A stretch of 64,000 bases of DNA from Hanleya hanleyi (GCA_036873755.1 JAVTVY010025036.1:53939-117938), one strand, 5' to 3'. Positions 34,751 to 48,189 are shown, counted from the first letter of the stretch. Translations and numbers: made by a program. Notes: generated by a model not told the origin, from the letters alone.

Positions 34751-37700
34751 TAGGTCACTCGTACAGTTACCGCCAGTCCGCCTGAGAAGCCCGGATCGCC
34801 ATGACCACAAGACCACGAGGATGGATACCTTACCCCTTTGACGAAAGAAAACAGTGCCAGTGGGACCAATTGAGGACGATCAGTGATACCGGCAGATTTC
34901 TATTTTAATTTATTTAAAAAGAAATAACAGTGAGCTGAAGAACCGGGGCCGCTATGTGCCAACCAAAATGTGATATGCGATGGACAGGCCTGACCCCTTG
35001 ATGAATGAACACACTCACTCAGAGAAGGCCAGTAACAATGCCAAATTACTCTTTTATTACTTTTGTCGAAGACAATATGAACAGAATTGCTGCATGTGTG
35101 GTACTACACAATTCAGCTGGCAACCAAACCGAATAAAACGTTTTAACTGATAATGACATTCTCTGTTTTTCGACTGTTTCTTTTGAAATCCTTCGGAATG
35201 TCCAGCGGTAGGCCAATATCGTTAAAGCAATTTGTGTGCATTTCTGAAAATCCTCTACACAAATGCCCCAATCACATTGTTTACACTAAATTTCTTACAA
35301 TGAACAGATATTTGCAGCACAAACGAAGTATATAGAAAATATTTAATATTTAGAAAAATAAAAAATGCTGCAATTTTAGGCACAAAACAACATAATAATA
35401 AGAGTGTATCCTTCAGTCGGGCATCATCAGCATGTCCATACTATCTTCATGCTCAGGGAGTCATTAGATGAAAACATGTCTACAATTAGTTTTCATCGCA
35501 GTCAAAATCGTTATGTCTGTAAGCCTTGATATGTACATATACAAGTACATTTAGTTGGTTAGACTAAACGCTTTCACGTGTTGACAGTCTGAAGCTCAAT
35601 CTCATCTTGATCCAGAAGCAAAAATCTTACAGATAATTTAAAATTCTAGCTGTCTGTGTTAATTTTTATGCCGAAGCAAGAATATTATATATAATGGCCC
35701 TGTTGTTGAATTGGTCATTTGATACTTTTCAAATATTCAGTACTCATATACTTTCTGAATGAATGAATAATTTTTGCTTTCCAGAACGCATTTACTGAAA
35801 AATAATACAGTTCTCTTCTCATGAAGTTTTCATAAAAACTGAAAGTTGAAATTCATTTTCAAATTTTGTTTCTCGGATTTTTTGTCATTTCTAAAAACAT
35901 TGGAAAGTTAATCGCTTAATAAAGAGAAATTTTGTTTGTGTGTTTGCGCTTCATTGCCAGTTCGTGCGCCAGCAAAGGGAATTTAAATCATTGGAGCTCC
36001 AAAACGATCTATTAAGGAAAGTGATGGATAATTTTCAAATTTTAGTTCTGTAACCAGAAACCAACACATGGAAATTATTTTTATTCGTTTTATTTCAATT
36101 CCTAATAACCTCAATGTCTCAAATTGAATATTTCACACTGGATCGCCGATCGTGCTAATACAACTCTATCTGACGCAGGGAGTGTTTTTTTCTGTAAAAT
36201 CGAAATTGACGTCCAAAACACTTCACCACTGTGCTTGATGAGTTCTGAATTCTATTGACTATGACCTTGAACAAATCGTGAATACAGGCTGAGGCTTTAC
36301 ATGTATTGTTAACAAGTATGGTAAGGGAAAGGCACGGTTTATTTGATATACAGGTACCTAGTCAACACAGACCATCAATCAAATATTAACCATCTGAAGG
36401 GTTAGCTCGCACTAACATGTTCCGGTACGGTGCCAATTGATATGCGATCAATTGATATGGGTTGTAAACTGAAAGGAAAATTCCATCACATGTGCGGATT
36501 CAATGTTCCTACTTGCAGAATACATCCGCCATTAGTTGTTAGTGATAATATCCGGTACATTCCACAGAAAAAAACCCATAGTTCAATCTCAGAATTGCGC
36601 AATATGTCTCCTTATATTTATGTATACTTTTGTAGCTCTCCTAATGTTTGTCTCCGATTTTAAATCATTCTAATTTAAGTAATTCTGTGGAAGTTGTCAA
36701 AGGAGTCTGGTGACTTTCAGTCCCCTGTTTAGATACTCAATCCACGTTTTCCTAAATCAGGAATTATATCAGCTAATTTTTAATATGGGTCAGCTCTTAT
36801 TGAATTCTTGACCAGCAATGCAGTTATGTTCTGTTTTCAGTTACATATTTGAGTTACTTCGAAATAGTTAGTTGATCTCAAATAGATACTGATATGTCCA
36901 TACACGAATCAGTTTCTTTTCTTCATTAAATACCATAGGTTTATGAAATGTTTCGCTGTATGAAACTGGGTTGTCTTCAGTTTGAGTTTTACATAGAATT
37001 ATTTTCTAGAAGCTATTGTTAACTTAAGAAAGAACACATATACATATGTGTATCAACGGCCAGGTCAATTCAGCTGCATGCAGGGTGTGTTCAGTTATTT
37101 GCACCTCCGAATAAAGTGAAATATTACCATATTTCTTGATTTCTCTTTCTATATTATTTTTCTGTATTGCCGAATGATTTGTTTGGCATATGAATATGAA
37201 TCCAATTGTAAATCGACACCCCGTGGATGATTGGAAACAATAGGTACACCCCGTGGATGATTGGAAACAAATAGGTACACCCCGTGGATGATTGGAAACA
37301 ATAGGTAGAGTTTTCTTTGATAGGCATTTAGAAGTCAGCGTATATCACACAAGGCTATTCTATGGATAACAACTTCTCTATTGGTGTGGAGCAACAATAT
37401 GTACAGGGTTAATAGGGGAGAAAACAAAACACACATATATCAGATATAACAATCACCTTGCCGGGGCATGGAATGGAGTGAGCCTTCGAAAGGGAGCATT
37501 GAGAAGGTTGCATATATAATTATTCATACCTACAGTTTAGGGAGGCATCTGTCCATAAAATGCGAAGGATATCTTTGAGCAGGGGGTTGTCTGACGGTAA
37601 AAGTTCTCACCTTGGATGAGCGGAATATTCTATCAAATCTTATTTAATAAGAATGGCACATTCTGTTCAGGTTATTCAGAAGTTCGCCATTCAAAACCCA

Positions 37701-37837
37701 AAATATGGGTTGTATGCAGGAAAACTATTGTACGGCCATTCGCTTACTAACTACATTTATGGGATCATAGGTAATTTTACTTTTACCCGACCATTGTTTT
37801 ATAGTTATATTCTTCGTGATACAATACTGTAGGGGGC
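34751..37837 (+). other. Leader exon and intron of bZIP copy C (inferred)
   Basis: Copy of 25949-28974. The same 49-codon upstream frame is present near 35000, with two amino-acid changes in its first 14 codons. No additional exon seen. Confidence 0.45.
37216..37306. repeat. 30/31-bp minisatellite, three copies
   Basis: The acaccccgtggatgattgg unit starts at 37216, 37246 and 37277. Unit 1 of the duplication has a single copy (28413 on), so the expansion happened after the duplication. Confidence 0.9.
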
Positions 37838-38611
37838 ATGGAGAAAATATGTAACGTTTTCCTCGGCAAATTTCAGCTTGAAGACGGTCAAATTGGTAAA
37901 GATAAGGCGTTGGATCTCGACACACAAGAGAGTTCTGTTGATCCGGCAAAGATGATTCTACAGTCTTCCCATCAGGTGACCCCACTTGAGCTGCCGACCC
38001 CAGAATCTCAGGGTGAACTGGAGGGAGAAGTGTCCTTTGACGATATTGCCGATGTCATCCTGGGCTTGTTTGACCTTACGGAGCCATCTGAGGAGGAGCT
38101 CTACTCGTCAATCGAAGCTGAAGGAGAAGCCGAATCCGAAGCAGCCGCTGCTACGAATTGTGACTGCACCTCTGACAGTTCAAATGACAGCCAGGAACCA
38201 CAGCGATACACCGGACAGGCCCCCACGGAGACCGACTTTTCGGCGGAACTTTCACCGTGCACCCCTGGATCTTCACAAGACTTCCCCATGTCTCCTAATA
38301 AAGAACTGGACTTCACAGCGGACGATATAGATCTGGGAAACAGAAGGAAGGGAGTGAAGAGACCTCCAGGTAAAAGTACCCCGGAATATATGGATAAGCG
38401 AGCTAGGAACAACGTCGCGGTTCGAAAATGTAGAACTAAGGCAAAAATACACCAGCGTGAGAATGAACTACGTGTACAAAAGTTAAAAGAGGAGAACGAC
38501 TACTTGAGAAGAAAATTGGAGTTGCAATCACATCAACTTGACACCCTGAAGAATTTGCTCTCAGATTCTGGTATACCCTTACCTGCAGACTTTGACATCA
38601 GTGGTCAATAA
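37838..38611 (+). CDS. C/EBP-like bZIP transcription factor, copy C
   Basis: 257 codons, intact ATG to TAA, with the same domains as copy B. It differs from B at eight bases: two silent and six amino-acid changes. Using copy A as outgroup, four protein changes arose in C: G102A, R185M just before the basic region, R205H at its end, and Q232H in the zipper. Two of these remove positive charge beside DNA-contacting residues. The core RNNVAVRKCRTKAK is unchanged. With a damaged promoter and a nonsilent excess this copy looks to be under relaxed constraint, though still translatable; weakened DNA binding or a role as dimer partner are possibilities, not shown. AATAAA at 39510-39515 is a distant candidate poly(A) signal. 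Confidence 0.85.
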   Translation: MEKICNVFLGKFQLEDGQIGKDKALDLDTQESSVDPAKMILQSSHQVTPLELPTPESQGELEGEVSFDDIADVILGLFDLTEPSEEELYSSIEAEGEAESEAAAATNCDCTSDSSNDSQEPQRYTGQAPTETDFSAELSPCTPGSSQDFPMSPNKELDFTADDIDLGNRRKGVKRPPGKSTPEYMDKRARNNVAVRKCRTKAKIHQRENELRVQKLKEENDYLRRKLELQSHQLDTLKNLLSDSGIPLPADFDISGQ

Positions 38612-41600
38612 TGAGTTCAATTTATTTAAACACCATTAACATTGTAGTGTATAACAGTGATACTGATAACAGGTGAAGCTTTGAATTTATCATTTATGTA
38701 TTTCACCTGCACGGTCAGCTTTCTCTTGCTTCTCCCATTTCCATCTCGATTCATTTTAACACAACAGTAAGCATGTCTGAATTAGAGGTTGGGCCAAATA
38801 CTAGACCCTCACTAGTCATGGGTACACGTACCCTTTCCCACGGCCCATTCGAACTCTTTCATATACGTGTACGTGCAGACTCAGCTAGATGGTTTGCCCA
38901 TCTCGGTCAAGCGGATATTCATTCAACTAAGTTTCCGTTGTTGGTTCAATGGTATCAGACCATACATTTCAGATGGATCAGAGTATGGTAAATAACTACA
39001 TGGTAATACCATCTTCACAACGTCAGGGGGTTTTTAAGCCAAAGGATATCTAGGATAGAGACACCCCTGGTTTTAGCGAGGAGGACTAAATAGAAGACAT
39101 CTCTCCACGTATCACTTGACTTATCAGTGATCACCTATCATGGGACATCTTCATACACGCGATACCTGCTCATACCAGGCATATGCTCATCATTCATATG
39201 TCGTTTGTAACTTTATCTCAAACCAAACGTGAGTCAAATTTCTGTACGTATACTTTTAGTATTTAGTTGGTGTAGTTTGGTTATATACAGTCCACGGTAT
39301 TGTTACGTCATTTATTTCCAGATCCTAGTTAATATGGTTGTGAGTTAAGTCAAGTAGGCGTATAGGTTACTACCATTATTCAAATAGATAAGAATGTAGA
39401 TACAATAATTGTCCTCTTATATTTGCTCATGTATAGTACACCAACCCCGGTTATGTTTTCTGGTATCAACGTTTATATATGAACCAGTCTTGCCTTCGGA
39501 AGTTTATCCAATAAACGCTTTAATTGTGAGGTATGTTGTTTGTCAATCCATATCCTGACTTTTAAATGGGGAGTGTTGATATCAATCAACCATATAAATT
39601 TTTCATGATTGTTATTTGTAACACCAGCCACCTTGTTAAACATGTTCAGGTGAACATGGCAACACTTGAACATCCCATCGTTTGGTAATTGTATCCAGAT
39701 AGCCCTACTTTATAGTTGTGTACATTACAAGTAATGCTGATACAAGGATGACTGAAATCTTCTCTTCAATATAATTCTCCCGTAGGAACACATGTAGTTT
39801 AATAAACATATAATGTGAAATCACCATATGCACCTTCACCAAATGCCATCAAAATTCACTAAGGTTGAAGAAGTCTATGAATATTCGAAATGGTTACACT
39901 TGTAACAGAGTTTCAAGTTTAAGAATACAAGCGTCTAGTCCGTCGTTCAATATTCAGCCGTCGTTCATTAAAGAATTTCCACCATCACCCAGCATTAGTA
40001 ACAATTTAAGAAAAAACACCGTCATTATAAAAAGAAAAATAGGCTAGTTTGCCGCAAGGGAGTTGCGGTCAACAGTTTTCAATGGTACCAAGACATCATG
40101 ATGATCCAAAAATTCAAAAAACATATGAATTTCGTTGTAAACTCGTTATCTATATACTGAAGTATCTCGATCACGCTTTAATTGTGGTTGTTCATATAAA
40201 TACCATAAGGATCTTGAAGTACATGTTGCATACGGGTCCTAGCCTTGGATTAAGCGGAATAGGACGTAAGTTACGAAACGCCATTATTGCACGCTACGCT
40301 CGTATTCTTTTCAATCAGCATGGAATATGTATCGCCACAATAGAGAAACTTTGAAATTGTTGGTTGGCCTATATCCCTATTTTACAAATTTCTGCAATAA
40401 TGTTTTGTGACGTTGATTGAAACGCAAAAGGGGTATCGATAGTAGGAGTAGCGGTAGTAGCGATAGTATCGATGAATCCCATGATGGTGATAATCTCACT
40501 TCTCTTCTCTAATATGTACAGAAGCTAAAGCTGGACATCACCTGTATTACTGGACAAAGAAAGCGTGACCACGCATAAATTACCCCACGTTATATCGGAG
40601 GTAAATAAAAGAGACTTTGGTCATATGAGCAATCCGGACTTTATATTCATTTATTGTAGCGAAAATACTAAGCCTTCCAATTTGCTTGGAGTCTTTTAAT
40701 CTTATTATATAAAACTACAATTTTGAGATTCATGCCGGGCTCAGCAAAATTATCTAGCTGATGTAACTCGTTCCTTTCACAACCACGTGACTGTGCTTCT
40801 TGATATTATATTCTATGTAACTCCTGCAATATGTACGTAAATAGAATACGGTTACATCAACATACATGTAATAACCAGCGAACTGTTGTTTAAAATATCA
40901 CAGTTATCGGATGACGCGTATAAATTAAACCGAGTATTTTCTGGAAAGCCATATATTAAAAAAAAAAATTCATAAATTATCTCCGAAGCATCAGCAGGTG
41001 TTGTAGTTTGTCGCTTGGAGTTATCTCCCCTGAAAACTGGAAGCTCGTTTTTAAATAACCAAAATCGTGGAAATGTGTTAGAATATTGTCATTATAACGT
41101 GTCCGGCAAACCAACAAAAATGAAAAAGTTGCTACCAAAGTTGTAACCTAACGTGTACTTGCGCTTTATTTTTTAATCGACATTTTTTTAAAGTGAGCAA
41201 ATGTAGGGTTATCCAAACGGTATTGTTTTCTTATTGGATATGATGGTAGAAAAAGCTACAGTTAAGTGATTAATGAAATGAGTTCTGAAATGTCACAAAA
41301 TCCTGTAGAAGTCTTATTTGCTGGTATAACTAGTGTGTCTACAAGAATTTGAGTAGATTATAATTTATCCAAGTAACTTTAGGTCTAATCGTACGTGTTA
41401 CGACAGAATACCTGACCAGAAATAGAGAAATAATACAATGATATAATCACTCACTGAATGAAGCCGAGTAAGGATCGTAAGCTACAGCCCAGTTTCGACC
41501 AAGATAGATATAATTTATTATGCCAGTTATAATTCTTGTGTTGTAAATTATTTTGCTAAATTTCTATCGAGTAACTTTAATACAAATCATAGAGACACGA

Positions 41601-41850
41601 GTTTGATATAATCTTAAATCCTAGACAGGGCATTTTAAATTCATTTGGATGAAACATGGTCATCCGCGATGAACATGATGATGTGTCATTGCTTGTCATC
41701 ATTGCAAGGTTTTGACCTCCCCGATCTTATTTAAATATAATGAAGACAATTGTCGTAAAGCAATGTTATCGTATAGTTAATGTAATACTAGATTTTTTTC
41801 AACCGAGGTAGGCCATATCCTCAAAAGGCGATCAATAAATATTCCATCAA
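38612..41850 (+). other. 3' flank of bZIP unit C, non-coding
   Basis: Copy of 29749-32990 with scattered substitutions. No independent gene evidence. Confidence 0.55.
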
Positions 41851-41859
41851 TTGTAAACA

Positions 41860-42520
41860 TTTTTATTGTTCAATATCAGTATATCCGATCACTGGTTCCA
41901 CATATGAAGTTGTAGTACTACAGCAATATTAACTTGGTCGTTCTAACATCACATCATCGAGTTATTAAAAAATAGCTCACACCGATGAATACGGGGTTCT
42001 CTGTCGTTAAGATGGCGTTTGCTTATTTATCGAATGAAATATAGAAAGCATACCCATGATGGACAGAATAAGGATAGTCGCCAATACAGTTACCGCCAGT
42101 CCGCTTGGAGAGCCCACATCGCTTTAATCACAAGACCACAACACGTGGAGGTGCGATACCATACGCATGCCGAATGCAAACAATGCCGTGGGCGTCGTGG
42201 GACTGGAGAACTAGGGCAGTTATGTCCCAACCAAAAACTGATAGGCAATAGATAGCCCTGACCACTTGAGGAATGAACACGCGGAATCCAAGAAGGCTAC
42301 TAATAACGGGAAATTACTCTCTTATTATTATTGCTGCCTGATGTGTGATAATACACAATTACGGTGACGATCACCCTTGATAAATGCATGGACCCTATAC
42401 CTTGTCGAAGGGTAGGGCCCATGATAGAAATAATTGTAATTCGATTGCAATTCGGAAAATTCACTACATGTATATTGCTTATGAACAGACATTTACAGCA
42501 CAAATAAATGACACCAAAAA
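41860..42520 (+). pseudogene. Relic promoter and leader (X2), copy of X1
   Basis: Duplicate of 33000-33660, again lacking AP-1, CRE and TATA. The unit appears to continue, after inserted repeats, as intron-like sequence at 44580-46070 and 47215-47310. Confidence 0.6.
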
Positions 42521-42639
42521 TAACTAGATACAGTCGATCGAATACGACCGAAAAGGCATCCCTTTTGTATGCCAAGTATTAGAGGAAACATTCATTATTT
42601 GTCAAAGAGAGTAATACCTTAAAACTTATGGAAAACAAT

Positions 42640-43040
42640 TTCAACATGGCAACCAGGTGGTGTCACATATATGCGGATGGACACAAAAAGATTTCCGAAT
42701 GATAACTTAAGGGAAGGTACCCACACACCAAATTTGGAACGAATCCGTTTTTGGAATTATTGTCCGGAAATGACCGAGTTATTCACACAACAAATTTGGA
42801 AAGTATCCTTCAGGTTTTCAAAAGTTCTTGTCTGGAAATGCAATTTTAACTTGGCCCCCATGTGGCGCCACCTATAGGGCGGATGGGCACGAAAAACAAT
42901 CCCAAGCAAGGTCCTGGTTTTTCAGGAATTATTGTCCGGAAATGAAATTTTAACTCTGCCCACAGGTGGCACCACCTGTGGCACCACCTGTAGGTGAATC
43001 GGCACAACAAACAATCACATGATCTATCATCTTGTTACCT
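42640..43040. repeat. Copy of the ggcaccacctg repeat
   Basis: Duplicate of 33780-34180 within unit 2; non-coding. Confidence 0.5.
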
Positions 43041-43123
43041 GTGCCGCCTGAAGATGACATTGAGATATTCTTGGAAGGCCACTGTCTCTGTGAAATTCAT
43101 TTGTAAGAGAAATGTATATACAT

Positions 43124-43973
43124 GTACACTGTTAACAATTGCCCGTACATTTTACGGTAATCTACTGGCAGCCGGAGTTGCCAACAATCTACCGTAAGGT
43201 TAACGGTTGACCGTAAAAGTTGTTGTACGTTCACCGTAATAAATACGGTAGAATACCGTGAATTATTGGTTACAGTATTTTGTGATATCAGATTGTTTAC
43301 AGTATAGATCTTTATTTCAGTAAGAAAAGTGATATATCTTCTCTAATATAAGTTCCTAGTAAGCATCATTTCATGTCACGGGGATGTAGCATGGTCTGCA
43401 ACATCGCAGTCTCATTCAACATTACATATAACTTTATCTTCCCTGTCGTTGTTGTACGCAACTGACTTAGTGGCTGGGGCACACAAACTGAAATTTCTGT
43501 TTCACGGCGATCACGTCTTCTCTCCTGAGTATCCTCTCAGCATTTTGCAGTTATTATGCGCTACATGGGCCAAAGTGTTAGTCTACACTATGATGGCTCT
43601 GATAAAAACTATATTTTGTCGGCCGGTGTTGAGATGGTACGAAACGAATGTAGATATAGCCCGAACAAGTCTGTCCAAGGTTAGCGACGTGGCTGGACTC
43701 AAACAAAGGCAGTTAATTTTGCGCGGACAGAAAGTCATCACGTGATGCAAGGTTAATAGGTCATGCGTCCATCTCCCATATGTGACCTTATTCCTACGGT
43801 ACGGTATTCTACCGTATTTTGACTGTAAATAACGGCATTCTACCGTATTTCTGAATATGCGATAGATTACCGTTAAATGTACAGTAATATACCGTATTTC
43901 TGAAGATAGGGTAGATTACCGACAATTTTACGGTAATATACCGTATATTTTACGGTACTTGGTTACAGTGTAC
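43124..43973. mobile_element. Complete ACCGTA-motif transposon (850 bp)
   Basis: Ends are GTACACTGTTAAC and, inverted, GTACACTGTAACC. Both terminal ~150-180 bp regions are packed with TACGGTA / TACCGTA words in both orientations. A 98-codon frame at 43449-43745 lies in the middle but matches no transposase I know. A non-autonomous DNA element is the best call. Confidence 0.65.
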
Positions 43974-44579
43974 AGATCCTAAAATAACCAAATGGCATGG
44001 CTGTAAACCAGGCACTGAATGTACTTTAGATGCAAATGGCTTCAGAAATCATTCATTGAGCCAATGGCCAGCCTCTATTTTGACCTAAACAAGAACATTT
44101 CTGAGTCGTTGCTAAAAACCGATCACTGATGTGCTACCTATGCAAATAAGAATATGGAAACTGGCATCGAAACAGAGACAGCCACTTTACCATAGGTCCA
44201 GATGAAAAATTTGCATATAAGGGAAATTTGATAAAAAAACTACAAGTATCCTGTTTCGGGCAGAGCTGGAAAACAATTAAGGTGTCTTCCCCTAAACAGG
44301 AGCAATATGCACAACAAATTTGAAGTTGATTGACGAAGGCATTAGGAAGTTATCTGACAGAAAAGATTCAACAAAGGAAAATTTGCATATAAGGGATATT
44401 GTAGATAAAAACTCACTTTCCAGTTTCGGACAGAGCCGAAAACCAATAAATGTCTTCCCCAAGACAGGAACAATATGCACCACAAATTTGAAGTTGTAAA
44501 AACATTCAAAAGTTATCCGACGAAAAAGATAAGCGGGATAAAAGCAGAACGAAGAAACACCTAAGGCATCTCTAGGGAT
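43974..44579. repeat. Diverged tandem repeat with two ~172-bp copies
   Basis: atttgcatataaggg begins at 44209 and 44381. Each copy continues with a tttcgg-cagagc segment, a gtcttcccc segment and caaatttgaagttg. The left part (43974-44200) is unstructured. No gene. Confidence 0.5.
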
Positions 44580-46070
44580 ACCTAAGTAACATTGAGAAAT
44601 AATGCTGGATTATTTACACATAAAAGCAAGCAGATAATGATCAAATACATTTGATCGTTTATTTGGATATGAGGAGCCGACAAAGCATGTCCATATAGTA
44701 TCTTCCTTCTCAGAAATTAAATAAATATAAAGGTAATTTGTAGATTACTTCCAATTCCAGTCAATAAAAAGCGAGAGAAAGATTGGAATTTTATACACTT
44801 CTACATTCAGATATTTTTGGACAGAATAGCAGCATTCACATTTTCCCAGTCTGGAGTTAAGCCTGGTCTTTATCCATTCCAAAACTGTCTGGATAATTAC
44901 AATATTAATTTCTATGCTCAAGTAAGACAGTTTTAGTGAATATATTGCATATAGGGGACCAGGTCACTGCATGAGTGTCAGTTCAAACAGAACTAGGGCA
45001 TATTAACGAGGAAATGGAAGAACAACTTGAGTTTTCCGTTTTCTGAACTCAGTTATTACAAATTATCAGTTTCCATTCAGGTTTAGTTGTTGGATAACAA
45101 CTGAAATTTGGTATTCGTTTTCAAATTTAGATTCTCAGATATCCTTTGTCATTTCTGAAGATGTTCCAAAGTAAATTGCTTTATAAAATTAAGAAAATGT
45201 GTCTTTTCATTTTATTGTCTGTGCGCCAGCAGCGGGAATTTCAACCAATTTGGTTAAAGCACTAAAACGATGAGACAAACTAAATGTCAATTTTCAGAAT
45301 TTACTTGGTATATTCAGAAAGCAAAAGTCTGAGAATTAATGTTGTTTCGCATTCTCAATTTCAAATAACCCTGTCTTCACCACTATTTGACGAAATACAA
45401 CTGGATCATATGTGCATGAAAATGTTTGGTTCTGGAAAATTGAAAATGACTCGACGAATCGACGACTGCTGTGAATATTTCGTTAGATGTGCTTTAAAAT
45501 GACATTTGACAAACCTGTGAAGAAAGATTTAGACTTTATCATTAACACATAATGCAAATTCGTCATTGTTATAATATATAACCATATGTCGGAGAAAATC
45601 CAGGATTGAGTTGAATCCAGGATTGAATGATTAAATCGGACGAGTAATACCGTTGGCTAGTTACTGATCTGCGATGAGTGTAAAGTGTTTCTTTAGATAG
45701 GAAAATTCCATCACATGTGGAGATTCAACCGTCCTATTGCGAAATATGTCCGACACTGGATGTAGGCATGCAAATAGAATAGAATTACCGAGAACACAAT
45801 TTCACTATTGCGAAATATGCCCACTTATAATTATTTTAGATCGATAACAGGTCTGATTATATACACACCGATACTGAACAATTAAAGTTCTGGGTAATTT
45901 CCAGTCGACTGCTTTGACAATCAATAATACGAAGCTGCGCATCTGAAAACCCCTCGGCTCTGGGCGCCAGCCATTCATAATGTATTCAATTTGAAGCAAG
46001 ACTTCAGGAACACCAAGCAGTCAAGTGACAAATATACAGATTATGGAAAAATTTGCCATTAGAAATGGCC
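44580..46070 (+). pseudogene. Intron-like relic of a bZIP unit (D)
   Basis: Aligns with copy A's leader/intron: cattgagaaataatgctg (compare 15848), ggggaccaggtcac (compare 16020), gcgccagcag-gggaattt, then aggaaaattccatcacatgtgg at 45698 (compare 16650). Interrupted at 46080 by a tandem-repeat element; resumes briefly at 47215-47310. No bZIP exon. Confidence 0.6.
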
Positions 46071-46079
46071 TCTAAGGTT

Positions 46080-47200
46080 TATGTCCAATCAGAGAAGTCG
46101 GTATTCATTACATAAGTCTGTTGATGCGTCGATGATGTATACCAAATTTTGTCATAGAGCATTTGAAAATTATCAGAGATAGAGATCATTAATGATTTCG
46201 CATAAATTAAAGATGGCCGCCCATCCTTCCCACCACTCAGAGAAACTGATGTGGTTATGCATTGCAAGTGTCTTGATACATGGATGCTGTATACCAAGTT
46301 TCATATAGAACACTGAAATGGTATCAAAGATATACATCATCAAAGATTTTGCATAAATTAAAGATGGCCACCAAGGTTTCCGCCCAATCAGAAACACCAG
46401 AACTGCCATTTATCGTAAGTCTATTGATGCATCGATGATATATGCCAAATTTTACATCGAGCACTCGAACGGTATCAGAGATAGAGATCATTAATGATTT
46501 CGCATAAATTAAAGATGGCCGCCCATCCTTCCTGCCACTCAGAGGAACTGATGTGGTTATACATTGCAGGTCTCTTGATACATCGATGCTGTATACCAAG
46601 TTTCGTATAGAACACTTGAATGGTATCAAAGATATATATCATTAAAGATTTTGCATAAATTAAAGATGGCCGCCAAGGTTTCCACCGAATCAGGGAAACT
46701 GGTTTGGTCATTCCTTTGAAGTTTCTTGATGCATCGATGATCTATACCAAGTTCACACACGGAACAGTGAAATGGTACCTAAGATACACAAGATTAATGA
46801 TTTCGCATAAATTAAATATGGCCGCCAAAGTTTCCAACCAATCAGGTCCAGATTCAATAGGGTTCTGGGTCATGAGCATATGGATGTGCAGTGCAAGTTT
46901 GGTGTGCCTAGGGTAAGTCGTTCTAAAGATATCTTGGTAACGAGAAAGCTGTGATGGTTTCGCATAAATTAAAGATGGCCGCCAAAGTTTCCAACCAATC
47001 AGGTCCAGATTCAATAGGGTTCTGCGTCACGCGCATACGGATGTGCACTGCAAGTTTGGTGTGCCTAGGGTAAGTCGTTCTGAAGATATCTTGGTAACGA
47101 GAAAGGTGTGACGGACGGACGGACAGACGGACAGACGAACAGACGTACATGACGACGACAATACCCTTCGGCCAAATTTTGGCCGAGGGGTAAAAACCAC
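46080..47200. mobile_element. Second hairpin / GACG-rich / ~150-bp tandem element
   Basis: gcataaattaaagatggcc recurs at about 46199, 46351, 46502, 46652, 46805 and 46957 (period 150-153). The right end has GACG/GACA repeats (47110-47150) and a hairpin ccttcggccaaattttggccgagg (47165-47188). It is the mirror-image architecture of 7767-9205 with a different unit. It splits relic D. Minus-strand frames inside are repeat artefacts. Confidence 0.65.
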
Positions 47201-47309
47201 TGGCATTCCATAGTAAAATATTAAAATCCAACCAGCAATTTGTATGCTGTAAAAGATTTTGCATTTACTATATGACCCAGCTCATGTGGAATGCTCGAAT
47301 TTTGTTATC

Positions 47310-47640
47310 TGTTTGATATTGTCGAAGTATTAAGCACAAAAACCCCACAACAGAATTGCGTAATGCCTAAAAGTAGAGAAAAACACAAAGCCGAAGACAA
47401 AACATTTGATCAACTATCCGGATATCAGGAGGCGAGAAAGCTTGCCCATAGTATCTTCCTACTCAGAAATTCTATTATACGATTAGTTTCTATCTCACTC
47501 AAAAAAGAGAGATAGAAACATTGAACTGTATACACTTCTACATTCAAATATTGTTGGTCAGGCCAGCAGCGTTCACATTCTACAGTCTTGAGCTAAACCT
47601 CGTCTTTATCCAGAACCGAAAAATATTAAGGTAATTTTAA
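47310..47640 (+). pseudogene. Intron-like relic of a bZIP unit (E), first part
   Basis: ttgatcaactatccggatat and the following cttgcccatagtatcttcct match 44650-44710 and 26640. The relic breaks off at 47640 and resumes at 48830 after about 1.2 kb of other DNA. Confidence 0.5.
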
Positions 47641-48189
47641 TTTAATTATTTTTTTTCCAGTAACAGATTCCCCTGCAACGCTGCAGTGTAACATACAATA
47701 CAAGATATAATTGTGCAAAATATAGGAAGTGCAGATCAGATTATTCTTTAAACTATATATATATTTAAGACAGCTTTTAATATACAGGTGAAATATATTT
47801 ACATACATACTTACATAAAAATACTTGCTATGCTAGAAATATTAGCCACCTGTAAGTTGGTAATATCATAATAAATAGACATGACATTATTCTAACGTTT
47901 ATTCTGCTGCATGATATGTAAAACAAAATTGGATTGCGTTGGTGCATGAAATGACATTTGAGATGAAAGATAATATATATAAGTTAAGATCGGACGTTAG
48001 ACTTACACCAAGGTCCTTAACTTCAGTGACTCTGGTCATGCAGTGTATATTGATGTTTTATAATATTTTTCTTATTTGATAAAGTGATATTGCATTTTTT
48101 CATAATATAACAAGTTTCCAGATACGATATCAGTCTCTAACCCGGTCCAATATAGATACTACCAGGCGCTTGGTGGCTATACCACTAAG
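47641..48189. other. AT-rich insertion in relic E, unidentified
   Basis: No homology within the window was recognised and no coding signal. A cagtaacagattcccctgca segment near 47659 and an AT-rich tract follow. Confidence 0.35.

Larger units (their letters stand above)
34689..43492. repeat. Segmental duplication, unit 2 (~8.8 kb, holds bZIP C)
   Basis: Direct copy of 25886-34633, with small indels: about 20 extra bases near 35640, a minisatellite expanded from one to three copies at 37216, and other short changes. The right end (about 43492) continues into the complete transposon that is cut in unit 1. Confidence 0.95.

Noticed and set aside
43449..43745. 98-codon frame as a transposase
   Set aside because: Lies within the 850-bp element but shows no DDE or DNA-binding motifs I recognise.
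46079..47264. Minus-strand frames of 60-113 codons with similar sequences
   Set aside because: They are translations of the ~150-bp tandem repeat.
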